6,082 nucleotides of DNA from CAZKMQ01 sp964554065 (GTDB lineage Bacteria > Patescibacteriota > Patescibacteriia > Magasanikbacterales > JBBTQS01). Positions 1 to 6,082 of the stretch are shown here, in pieces. The stretch's first letter is position 1; every line of letters begins with the position of its first letter. Location of the stretch: NCBI GenBank assembly GCA_964554065.1, contig CAZKMQ010000054.1:1-6082 (forward strand). Direction: 5' to 3'. The position numbers and the translations under genes are program-made. Below the pieces are notes generated by a model that worked only from the letters and a program-made list of their open reading frames with translations, had not been told where the DNA came from and did no database searches.

Positions 1-1
1 T

Positions 2-1063
2 GAAGCACAAAACCCTTCCACTCGCGCTTATGATTGGGCAATGGGTTATGCAGTTTGTGATTCATGCAAAACCACTGATCCTCAAATTCAAAAGCATAAA
101 GGCTTTGGTAAACAAGTTGATGATGCAGCTGGAGCTGCACGTTGGTGGCACACAAATCAATCGCATGGCTCATTTAAAAAAGTCGGCAAAACAATTACTA
201 TTGATTCAACCTCTGTGACACCGGCAAACTATGCAACTGGATTTTTGTATACATATACGCCCCATATACATGGGAATAAGAATTTCTGGAAAATTTGGAA
301 TCGCTGGTTCAGCCGTCTTTACCCCAATGGAACTGTAGTTCAAGTTAAGGGACAAGATGGAGTTTACTTAATTGAAAAGGGTTTTCGTCGTGGTTTTTCA
401 TCTAAAGCCGCACTACTCAGTCGCTATGAACCATCACAAATAATATCTATTGAGGAAAGCGAACTGTTAACGTATGAGGAAGGTCCAGAAATTAAGTTCC
501 CAGCTTACTCACTTCTTCGTAAGCCAAATGGCATGATCTTCTTGTTGCGCGACGACACAGTTCACTATATTGCTTCTAATGAAACCTTCCGTCAACTTGG
601 TTATAATCCTGACGAGGTAATTGATGTTGAGGACGGGGATGTTGAATCTTTTTATCAAGGAAAAATTATTACACTTGCAACAATCCACCCACTTGGTGCA
701 GTACTGAAGGATCAGAGCAATAACAACCTGTACTATGTTGAACAAGGAAAGCGCCAACCAATTTTACATGAGGACATTGCCAAAGTACTCTTTCCAACAC
801 TAACCATAACAACAGTGAGTCATGATCTGATTAAGGAATACCCACTCATACCAAAGATGCTTACGTTCAAGGAAGGAACCTTAGTTGCAGCGCACGATTC
901 TCCACTTATTTATGTAATATCTGATGGTGCTCGCAGGCACATTCCATCTGAGGAAGTATTTGCAGGATTAGGCTATAAATGGGAAAATATAGTACATGTC
1001 ACTGAGCAAGCCTTATTAGGTAGTCCACTTGGTGATTCTGTTGAATTAAACACAACAAACTAG
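2..1063 (+). CDS. Probable exported cell-surface protein, C-terminal part (conserved W-rich domain plus four ~60-aa repeats)
   Basis: The gene is truncated by the left window edge; the frame is open from base 2 and gives 353 residues before TAG. Visible residues 1-103 form a conserved domain: an opening AYDWAMGYAVCDSC with a CxxC pair, a KGFGKQVDDAAGAARWW stretch, then YTYTPHIHGNKNFWKIWNRWF. From memory, the pattern AmGYgvcD..y.GF..Q...AA......NqATa.LYtYTP....GN.nFW.i...WF occurs in exported proteins of Patescibacteria and Actinobacteria, often with wall-hydrolase-like N-termini. I infer an extracellular, perhaps peptidoglycan- or surface-associated role, but the enzymatic part and any signal peptide would lie upstream and are not visible. 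Residues 107-348 hold four degenerate repeats (separate entry). The protein ends soon after the fourth repeat, with no membrane anchor or sorting motif. The next gene starts 2 nt after the stop, suggesting co-transcription. Being a gene of this family is fairly secure; its biochemical function is unknown. Confidence 0.8.
   Translation, partial: EAQNPSTRAYDWAMGYAVCDSCKTTDPQIQKHKGFGKQVDDAAGAARWWHTNQSHGSFKKVGKTITIDSTSVTPANYATGFLYTYTPHIHGNKNFWKIWNRWFSRLYPNGTVVQVKGQDGVYLIEKGFRRGFSSKAALLSRYEPSQIISIEESELLTYEEGPEIKFPAYSLLRKPNGMIFLLRDDTVHYIASNETFRQLGYNPDEVIDVEDGDVESFYQGKIITLATIHPLGAVLKDQSNNNLYYVEQGKRQPILHEDIAKVLFPTLTITTVSHDLIKEYPLIPKMLTFKEGTLVAAHDSPLIYVISDGARRHIPSEEVFAGLGYKWENIVHVTEQALLGSPLGDSVELNTTN
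320..1045 (+). repeat. Four degenerate tandem protein repeats of about 60 aa in the exoprotein
   Basis: The C-terminal 240 residues divide into four similar units at about 320-499, 500-673, 674-862 and 863-1045. Each starts with a small beta-strand-like block followed by a second strand, a basic turn, a short helix-like segment, and a V-rich close. Matching cores are GTVVQVKGQDGVYLIEKGFR, SLLRKPNGMIFLLRDDTVHY, GAVLKDQSNNNLYYVEQGKR and GTLVAAHDSPLIYVISDGAR. These are followed by SSKAAL, SNETFRQLGY, LHEDIAKVLF and SEEVFAGLGY. The second unit fits least well in its first half. The pattern resembles repeats seen at the C-termini of bacterial exported wall enzymes, where a binding or spacer role is presumed; that role is inference. 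The repeats are visible only at protein level, not as DNA identity, so they are old. Confidence 0.65.
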
Positions 1064-1065
1064 CT

Positions 1066-1857
1066 ATGGCACTTGTTTTTGCGGCACTTACGCCACATAG
1101 CCCACTTCTACTTGAACATCTTGGCAAGGAAAAGACCAAGGAACTTGAGCAAACTACACTAGCACTTACTGAGCTTAAGCATGAACTGTACGCAGCACGC
1201 TGTGACACTATTATTGTAATTTCATCTCACGCCGGAGAACATGACAATGTATTTACTGTTCTTGGTGGTGCTGCTATTGCCCCCGATCTTAGTGATTTTG
1301 GGGATTTAAAAGAATATGGAAGCTACTCAGTTGACACACAATTTATCTCCGGACTTCGTGAACGAATTAAGCAAGATTCCATTTCACTAGGAGTTGTACA
1401 TAATGAACACATGGATTACGCAAGTGCAATTCCACTCATGCATTTAACTGAATCTGAAACCTCACCAAAAGTAGTAGTAATTGGCACGTCTGAAGCAAGT
1501 CGCAAAGCACATTTTGATTTTGGATACATAATTAAAGATTTAATTCTTAACTCTCCTAAGAGGTACGGCATTATTATAAGCAGCGACCTGGCGCACACAT
1601 TGCAAACTGATGCGCCATCTGGCTTCTCTCCATTCGGTGAAAAATTCGACAGCGCGGTTAGAAAACACATGACTGATTATAATTCAGATGCATTGTTAAA
1701 AATGAATGAGCAACTTGCCGTAGAATCGCAGCAATGCGCGTTACCTGCGCTTCTAGTATTTCTTGGAATTATGCAACGTGTTAATTATACGTACAAAGAA
1801 TTAGCATACCAACATCCATTTGGTGTTGGCTACCTCACAGCACAATTTATTTTATAA
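1066..1857 (+). CDS. Memo/LigB-like protein (class III extradiol dioxygenase fold; AmmeMemoRadiSam system B-type)
   Basis: This complete gene encodes 263 residues, starting at the ATG 2 nt after the exoprotein stop; the family N-terminus (ALTPHSPLL, residues 7-15) begins immediately, which supports this start. Family landmarks are His11 in TPHSPLL, His55 in ISSHAG, His115 in NEHMDYASAIPLMHL, His177 in SSDLAHTL, and the C-terminal HPFGVGYLTAQF. In LigB-type enzymes the first two His positions bind Fe(II), with a Glu near the C-terminus (Glu245 is a candidate here), and a later His acts in catalysis. Memo proteins share the fold. No aromatic catabolism gene is nearby, so ring cleavage of an aromatic is unlikely as its job; a redox, metal-dependent or RNA/protein modification role linked to the radical-SAM/AMMECR1 set is a guess. 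Its usual partners (AMMECR1 domain, radical SAM protein) are not in the window. No Shine-Dalgarno sequence is visible, so translation may be coupled to the gene before. Family assignment is strong; function is open. Confidence 0.85.
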   Translation: MALVFAALTPHSPLLLEHLGKEKTKELEQTTLALTELKHELYAARCDTIIVISSHAGEHDNVFTVLGGAAIAPDLSDFGDLKEYGSYSVDTQFISGLRERIKQDSISLGVVHNEHMDYASAIPLMHLTESETSPKVVVIGTSEASRKAHFDFGYIIKDLILNSPKRYGIIISSDLAHTLQTDAPSGFSPFGEKFDSAVRKHMTDYNSDALLKMNEQLAVESQQCALPALLVFLGIMQRVNYTYKELAYQHPFGVGYLTAQFIL

Positions 1858-1865
1858 ACAAAACC

Positions 1866-1873
1866 AAGGAGGG
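1866..1873 (+). promoter_or_regulatory. Strong Shine-Dalgarno site of priA
   Basis: AAGGAGGG lies 9-10 nt upstream of the ATG at 1883 and matches the anti-Shine-Dalgarno sequence almost perfectly. It fixes the priA start at 1883 rather than the upstream in-frame ATG at 1820, which lies within the preceding gene. It is the only good ribosome binding site among the starts in this window. Confidence 0.85.
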
Positions 1874-1882
1874 TTGAAGTTT

Positions 1883-3664
1883 ATGAGCTCAGTTCACCTT
1901 GCACAGATTATTCCGCTTGTGCGCTTGCCTGCTGACAAGCATTTTTTTTCATATGCAATTGATGATGATCAGAACATACAGCCAGGTATGCTGGTTACAA
2001 TTCCATTTCGCCGCAGAAAAACAATCGGACTTGTTGCAAGTATTAAGTACAACTCACCTAAACCATCCTATCGCTTAAGCTCGATTAGCACTACTCTCCA
2101 TCCTGAACCACTACTTCAAAAATCCGACCTTGAACTAATTCTTCTTTTGGCAAGGGCGCATCATGTAAGCGCAACGGTTATTGCAAAAATGTTTCTTCCT
2201 CCCCTACAAAAACGCATGATTAGTAAATTGACTTTTGATTCCTCAATTGGTCAAAAAAAGTCAATGCGCTCATATGTGCTTATTAACTCAAAATCTGAGT
2301 TGTCAAAGTTATGGGAGTCATTACCAACTGATCTATCAGTACTAATCATTGTTCCTACAAGGCGCGACGCACAATTACTCCAGCAATCAATTCCTCACAG
2401 CAACGTGCAGTTGTTCACCTCAGACAATGGTGTTGCTGCACAACGAAATGTTTGGGAATCTATGAAGCAAGCAAAACCTGTCTGGACAATCGCAACGCGT
2501 CAAGGATGCTTTTTGCCGCTTGACCATGTACAGACTATAGTTGTATGGAATACCCAAGACGAACACCACAAAAGCTGGGAAGCGACGCCATATTATCGCG
2601 CAACTGACATTATTCGAACGCGTGCACAATGCTCAGTAATTGAAGCTGGCCACACCATGACAATGGATCAATTAGTTGGATTGCAATCTGGAGAATTACA
2701 AAAACTCTTCCCAATCAATCCAACACTGCATCCATATACATTTATTAATTTACAGGATCAAATGCGCGAAAAGAATTACAGCTTTATCACGCCAGCTTTT
2801 GAAAAAGCAATCAAAGATGGTAAAAAGATTCTTATTCTTCACAATAGAAAAGGATTCTCCAATCGTGTTAAGTGTATTGATTGCGATTACTCATTTGTAT
2901 GCACAACATGCTCAAACCCTCTTGTAGTTCGAAATGATGGACGCATGCACTGCAAAATAATAATACATGCTAATTCAGAATATACGCAGTGTCCTAAATG
3001 CAACAGTTTGAAATTTAAACTTGCAGCAAAGGGCACGGAGTCACTTGCTTTAGAACTGTCGCGTGCGTATCCACAATTACGTATTGCAACTCACCAATCT
3101 GGTGTCCCGCTGGATACCAAAGAACAATACGACTGTGTTGTCAGTACTGATGCGGCATTTTCATCTGTTGACCTTGAATATTTTGATGTAATCGTGCTTC
3201 CCTATGCTGATAGATTTGTAACACGACCATGGCATAATGCATTAGCTGAAGGCATGTACTTTTTTCGTCAGCTTAGATTTCTTTGCAGGACTGATGCTGA
3301 GATTATTATTCAAACATTTTCTCGTGACCACTTACTTTGGTATGCATTAACTAGTGTTGACTATCTACGTAAGTGGTATGCTCAGGAAATACTTACAAGA
3401 GAAAAATATCATTACCCACCTTTTGGAGTACTAATTCGAATCACTGCATTTGCACCTTCGCCAACTGCTACTACACTTTTGCAAAATGCCCTTCCTACAA
3501 ATGCTAAGCTATATACTGAGTTGCCAGAAGTCATTAAAAATGGTACAAAACAGGTGGTATTTCTTGCGCGGATTGCGCATAATAATTGGATAGAGGTCAC
3601 TGCAAAAATTGCAGAACAACTTCCACCAACATGGCACGTTGATCCTCATCCAGAATCTCACTAA
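1883..3664 (+). CDS. priA: Divergent primosomal protein N' (PriA) lacking recognisable helicase motifs
   Basis: The product has 593 residues (E. coli PriA is 732). PriA starts replication again at stalled or collapsed forks by binding branched DNA and loading the replicative helicase. The N-terminus (VHLAQIIPLVRLPADKHFFSYAI, then GMLVTIPFRRRKTIGLVASI) fits the PriA 3'-DNA-end-binding domain. Mid-protein landmarks follow in PriA order: VLIIVPTRRDAQLL, then WNTQDEHHKSWE (222-233) and PYYRATDIIRTRAQ (236-249), where PriA has a DEEH box and PRYHARDV. Next come HNRKGFSNRVKC and a zinc-binding region with Cys 331, 334, 340, 343, 357, 370 and 373, then KGTESLALEL and KYHYPPFG (508-515). No Walker A GxxxxGK[ST] is present, the DEEH box is altered, and the QVAGRAGR motif VI is replaced around 460-479 by FFRQLRFLCRTDAEIIIQTF. 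It is therefore probably an ATPase-dead structural PriA, as described for mycobacterial/actinobacterial PriA. It follows the Memo-like gene by 25 nt and is followed by def after 1 nt. Confidence 0.9.
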   Translation: MSSVHLAQIIPLVRLPADKHFFSYAIDDDQNIQPGMLVTIPFRRRKTIGLVASIKYNSPKPSYRLSSISTTLHPEPLLQKSDLELILLLARAHHVSATVIAKMFLPPLQKRMISKLTFDSSIGQKKSMRSYVLINSKSELSKLWESLPTDLSVLIIVPTRRDAQLLQQSIPHSNVQLFTSDNGVAAQRNVWESMKQAKPVWTIATRQGCFLPLDHVQTIVVWNTQDEHHKSWEATPYYRATDIIRTRAQCSVIEAGHTMTMDQLVGLQSGELQKLFPINPTLHPYTFINLQDQMREKNYSFITPAFEKAIKDGKKILILHNRKGFSNRVKCIDCDYSFVCTTCSNPLVVRNDGRMHCKIIIHANSEYTQCPKCNSLKFKLAAKGTESLALELSRAYPQLRIATHQSGVPLDTKEQYDCVVSTDAAFSSVDLEYFDVIVLPYADRFVTRPWHNALAEGMYFFRQLRFLCRTDAEIIIQTFSRDHLLWYALTSVDYLRKWYAQEILTREKYHYPPFGVLIRITAFAPSPTATTLLQNALPTNAKLYTELPEVIKNGTKQVVFLARIAHNNWIEVTAKIAEQLPPTWHVDPHPESH

Positions 3665-3665
3665 T

Positions 3666-4172
3666 ATGCTTAACATAATCACAAATCCCAATCCAAATCT
3701 GCGACTTCGATCAAAGGAAATTACTGTAAAGGAGCTTGAGGATGTAGGATTACAAAAACTTATAGATGACATGATCCCAACCATGCACGATGACGATGGG
3801 GTCGGACTTGCTGCACCACAAATCGATCAGCAAATTCGCCTTGTGATTATTGGCAAGGAAGCGTTCAAAAAAACAGGCATGCCTGTACAGGACATGGCTC
3901 TTATAAACCCAGAATTTAGTCCTACTAGTGACAAAAAGGAATGGGAGCAGGAAGGGTGCCTATCAGTCCCAGGTGTGTTTGGCAACGTAGAGCGATTTGT
4001 TGAAGGAACAGTTAATGCGCTTGATCGCCATGGAAATTCTATGGAATTCTCAGCAAATAAATTTCTAGCAAGAGTGATACAGCACGAGATAGACCACCTT
4101 GATGGTATTTTATTTATTGATAAAGCTAGTGACATTGTTGAAGCAGGTATTCATGATAGTAATGCGCTATAA
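3666..4172 (+). CDS. def: Peptide deformylase
   Basis: The 168-residue protein removes the N-formyl group from the initiator methionine of nascent proteins at the ribosome exit, using a Fe(II)/Zn-type metal. All three family motifs are intact: GVGLAAPQ (45-52), EGCLS (96-100) and QHEIDH (139-144). Metal ligands should be Cys98, His140 and His144, with Glu141 as catalytic acid/base. Length is normal for the family. The start at 3666 is chosen because MLNIITNPNPNLR matches the family N-terminus (ITxPdpxLR); an in-frame ATG at 3609 lies within priA and would add 19 unrelated residues. The gene begins 1 nt after the priA stop and has no visible Shine-Dalgarno sequence, so it is probably translated by coupling to priA. 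fmt follows after 3 nt, the usual functional pairing. Confidence 0.97.
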   Translation: MLNIITNPNPNLRLRSKEITVKELEDVGLQKLIDDMIPTMHDDDGVGLAAPQIDQQIRLVIIGKEAFKKTGMPVQDMALINPEFSPTSDKKEWEQEGCLSVPGVFGNVERFVEGTVNALDRHGNSMEFSANKFLARVIQHEIDHLDGILFIDKASDIVEAGIHDSNAL

Positions 4173-4175
4173 CAT

Positions 4176-5057
4176 ATGAAAACTGTTCGTGTTGTATTAT
4201 TTGGCACAAACACACTCGCAATTCCTTCTTTACAAGCGCTTCTTTCTGAAGCGTTTATTGATGTTGTCGCAGTAGTTACTAAGCCCAGCAGTAAACAAGG
4301 ACGTGGCATGAGGTTAACTCGACCGCCTATCACTGCATTTGTCCCTGAAAAGACGCTACTACTTCAACCAGAAAATCTTGATGACAATTTTATCAATCAA
4401 TTCAAATCATTAAATCCTGATCTGGCAGTTGTTGTTGAGTATGGAAAATTTATTCCTGAGAAATTATTAGATATACCGAAACTAAAAACCTGGAATGTGC
4501 ACCCATCACTACTTCCGTTATACCGTGGTCCAGCACCTGTGCGCACACCACTACTCAACGGAGATACTATTACTGGCATATCAGTAATACTCTTGGATAA
4601 CGAAATGGATCATGGGCCAATTATTGCACAGGAAGAAATTACAATTGAACAATCTGACACAGCAATAACACTCAAGCAACGTTTGGCCGAACAGTCAGCA
4701 ATACTTCTTGTAGGTGCTATCAAGGGCGCTGCACAAAATGGCCTGCATTTCACCGAGCAGAACCATGATGCAGCCACATCGACCCGAAAATTTACCAAAG
4801 ATGATTACGAGTTAGATTTTAAAAAAAATGCACGAGATGTTATTAATACAATCCGTGCATTTACTGGAGATGCATGGTTTACATTGCCAAACGGAAAACG
4901 CTGTAAAGTATTCTCAGCAAGACCACTTCAACATAACAAAAATCTTATTAAGATTTCCTGTGCAGACATGGCAATTGAGCTAACTGAAGTTCTGGTTGAG
5001 GGAAAAAACAAAATGAGTGGTGAACAATTTTTTCAAGGATATCATCAATTATTTTAG
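4176..5057 (+). CDS. fmt: Methionyl-tRNA formyltransferase
   Basis: This 293-residue enzyme transfers a formyl group from 10-formyl-tetrahydrofolate to Met-tRNAfMet for initiation of translation. The N-terminal Rossmann-like domain opens with VRVVLFGTNTLAIPSLQAL; the loop GRGMRLTRPPI (42-52) corresponds to the tRNA-contacting basic loop. The formyltransferase core WNVHPSLLPLYRGPAPVR (106-123) supplies Asn107 and His109, and NEMDHGPI (142-149) supplies Asp145, matching the E. coli Asn106/His108/Asp144 triad. The family more often has T in the MDTG position; here it is His. The C-terminal domain starts at RKFTKDDYELDF (204-215) and continues with INTIRAFTGDAWFTL, in place of the usual RAxxPWPGA. 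It is slightly shorter than E. coli Fmt (315). It starts 3 nt after def. Its last 9 nt overlap the end of the convergent GT2 gene on the other strand. Confidence 0.96.
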   Translation: MKTVRVVLFGTNTLAIPSLQALLSEAFIDVVAVVTKPSSKQGRGMRLTRPPITAFVPEKTLLLQPENLDDNFINQFKSLNPDLAVVVEYGKFIPEKLLDIPKLKTWNVHPSLLPLYRGPAPVRTPLLNGDTITGISVILLDNEMDHGPIIAQEEITIEQSDTAITLKQRLAEQSAILLVGAIKGAAQNGLHFTEQNHDAATSTRKFTKDDYELDFKKNARDVINTIRAFTGDAWFTLPNGKRCKVFSARPLQHNKNLIKISCADMAIELTEVLVEGKNKMSGEQFFQGYHQLF

Positions 5058-5735
5058 GTTGTGTTTTTGTAAGACTATTTCTCGTGCTGAATTGTACTCT
5101 TTCACACGTTTTGTAAAGGTAAATACTTTGTAAAAAAACGATGGCAGCCACTCACTCATTGTTCCGCCTGGTTCACTCCGGAACAGTATTTCATTAGTCC
5201 CAATTCCTACCTTACCCTTGTCTAATAACGTTAGCCATAGATCCCAATCTTGAAAACGCTTAAGCGATGTGTCAAAAGGCACAATATCTTTTGAGCGAAT
5301 AAGTGCCATCGTTGAAATCCAATTGAACTTTCTTAATTTCTCTGCGTCAAACTCCAAACCTTCGAGTGCTTTTTTGCCAAGCATAAACCCTGAATAAGCA
5401 TATGAGGTCTGAGGATTTGCTTGAAGCATTGCAACCAAGACAGATATCATCATTGGTCTCATATGCACATCTGCATCGCAGAATAATACGAACTCGCCCT
5501 GAGCTTTTTTGCGCCCAGAATTACGTGCTGCAGGAGCGCCTTGATTTACCTGTTCAATATAATGCGTTACTGCAAAATCGTTAACCACACTACGAACATC
5601 TTCTGTACTTCCATCATTAACAATAATTACTTCAATAGATCTATATTCTTGTTCTTTAATTGAAGACAAACAATCGCGCAGAAGATCCACACGATTATAT
5701 ACTGGTATTACAATGCTTACGAGCCCAGTCTTCAT
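5049..5735 (-). CDS. Family 2 (GT-A) glycosyltransferase, short form
   Basis: The 228-residue protein should transfer a sugar from a nucleotide-sugar donor to a lipid-linked or surface glycan precursor at the cytoplasmic face of the membrane. The GT-A nucleotide-binding start is clear: VSIVIPVYNRVDLLRDCLSS (6-25) and EVIIVNDGSTED (35-46), then NQGAPAARNSGRKKAQGEFVLFCDADVH with the metal-binding DAD at 87-89. A candidate catalytic-base region is QDWDLWLTLL (162-171), equivalent to the ED-type motif of GT2 enzymes. It is shorter than many GT2 proteins and has no obvious transmembrane helix. The start ATG overlaps the TGA of the upstream GT4 gene (ATGA), which indicates translational coupling. 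Its stop TAA (5049-5051) lies inside the fmt 3' end, a 9-nt convergent overlap. Donor and acceptor cannot be told from sequence. Confidence 0.93.
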   Translation of the reverse strand: MKTGLVSIVIPVYNRVDLLRDCLSSIKEQEYRSIEVIIVNDGSTEDVRSVVNDFAVTHYIEQVNQGAPAARNSGRKKAQGEFVLFCDADVHMRPMMISVLVAMLQANPQTSYAYSGFMLGKKALEGLEFDAEKLRKFNWISTMALIRSKDIVPFDTSLKRFQDWDLWLTLLDKGKVGIGTNEILFRSEPGGTMSEWLPSFFYKVFTFTKRVKEYNSAREIVLQKHNLK

Positions 5736-6082
5736 AGATCAAATATAATTTCTTTATCTCGATTCCAATTCTCCCAACTGAAAAAATCCTTAAATCTTTG
5801 CTTTGCTGCCTTACCAAGTTTTTCAACATACTTTGGATTTTTCGCAAAATACACAATAGTCTCTGTGATTGCCGCCTTATTTTCCTTTGGCAACACAATT
5901 CCGGTCTTAGTATGCTCAACAGATTCTTTCACTCCTCCACAATTTGTTGCAATGCTTGGCAAGCTGTGTGAGCCAGCTTCTTGATACACCATCCCAAATC
6001 CCTCGACATCTGTACCGTGTGCATGCGTGGTCATAATAAACGCACCTGCAAGTGAGTACCACGTTAACAAATCCTCATCACT
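5732..6082 (-). CDS. Family 4 (GT-B) glycosyltransferase, C-terminal fragment
   Basis: The 5' part lies beyond the right window edge; 116 residues are visible and the frame is open to the edge (SDEDLLTWYSLAGAFIM, the usual end of the donor-domain linker). The EX7E motif is clear in DVEGFGMVYQEA (Glu27 and Glu35 of the visible part), preceded by HAHGT. It is followed by LPSIATNCGGVKESVEHTKTGIVLP, the donor-binding block of GT4 enzymes, and an FSWENW C-terminus. These are retaining transferases with nucleotide-sugar donors, used for cell-surface polysaccharide or glycolipid assembly; the exact sugar is not readable. A TTG at 6068-6070 in this frame is an internal Leu codon, not a start, because the conserved sequence continues upstream. 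It ends in TGA sharing four bases with the start of the downstream GT2 gene, so the two are probably one operon entering from the right. Confidence 0.93.
   Translation of the reverse strand, partial: SDEDLLTWYSLAGAFIMTTHAHGTDVEGFGMVYQEAGSHSLPSIATNCGGVKESVEHTKTGIVLPKENKAAITETIVYFAKNPKYVEKLGKAAKQRFKDFFSWENWNRDKEIIFDL

Noticed and set aside
1066..1857. Aromatic ring-cleavage catabolic enzyme
   Set aside because: The fold is that of LigB, but there are no catabolic neighbours and the overall pattern is that of the Memo-like subgroup, so a catabolic name would over-reach.
1820..1882. Upstream in-frame ATG as the priA start, adding 21 residues
   Set aside because: It lies within the Memo-like gene, the added residues do not resemble PriA, and the strong Shine-Dalgarno site at 1866-1873 points to the ATG at 1883.
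3609..3665. Upstream in-frame ATG as the def start, adding 19 residues
   Set aside because: It lies inside priA, and deformylase homology begins at the ATG at 3666.
3509..3784. Minus-strand open frame of 91 codons across the priA/def junction
   Set aside because: It is antisense to two well-supported genes and shows no recognisable protein features.
5002..5034. Inverted repeat GAAAAAA/TTTTTTC near the end of fmt as a possible terminator
   Set aside because: The 7-bp stem is nearly all A-T with a 19-nt loop and no GC-rich base; too weak to call an intrinsic terminator.
5732..5734. UGA as a sense codon (Gly or Trp recoding)
   Set aside because: The GT4 frame ends in TGA exactly at the family's usual end, and no gene here has an in-frame TGA; Trp is TGG throughout. 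Reading through would add only five codons, so the test at this codon alone is weak, but the other genes support the standard bacterial code.
1..6082. CRISPR array, tRNA or rRNA genes, insertion sequence, prophage or defence system
   Set aside because: No regularly spaced repeats, cloverleaf-like segments, transposase-like proteins or terminal inverted repeats were seen; nearly every base lies in a recognised gene.

Overview
The window looks like compact chromosomal DNA of a bacterium, most likely a member of the Candidate Phyla Radiation (Patescibacteria, Parcubacteria-like). This placement is inferred from four things. The DNA is AT-rich with a very tight gene layout. The PriA lacks recognisable helicase motifs. 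The exoprotein at the left edge has a C-terminal architecture I associate with this group. A Memo/LigB-type protein sits directly before the priA-def-fmt cluster. All seven reading frames make sense with UGA as a stop, and one of them ends in UGA, so nothing points to the recoded UGA of Gracilibacteria/Absconditabacteria. I see no CRISPR array, tRNA, rRNA or insertion sequence.

Layout, plus strand (2-5057): five genes in one direction with gaps of 2, 25, 1 and 3 nt. They are the 3' part of a gene for a probable exported protein (a conserved tryptophan-rich domain followed by four degenerate ~60-residue repeats), a Memo/LigB-like class III extradiol-dioxygenase-fold protein, a divergent PriA (replication restart), peptide deformylase (def) and methionyl-tRNA formyltransferase (fmt). 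Layout, minus strand (5049-6082): two glycosyltransferases, the 3' end of a GT4-type gene and a complete short GT2 gene, coupled by a 4-nt ATGA overlap. They converge on fmt with a 9-nt tail-to-tail overlap, so no intergenic space is left for a terminator.

Functionally, def and fmt are the two halves of the N-formylmethionine cycle: Fmt formylates initiator Met-tRNA and Def removes the formyl group from nascent chains. The priA-def-fmt order is a common bacterial arrangement. The exoprotein and the two glycosyltransferases belong to cell-surface biology, and the core operon lies between them. The points most worth a second look are the PriA, which keeps its overall fold landmarks but has lost Walker A, the DEEH box, motif VI and one zinc cysteine, and the repeat-bearing exoprotein. 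I do not see a clear new multi-gene system here. There is no gene-free stretch longer than 25 nt.
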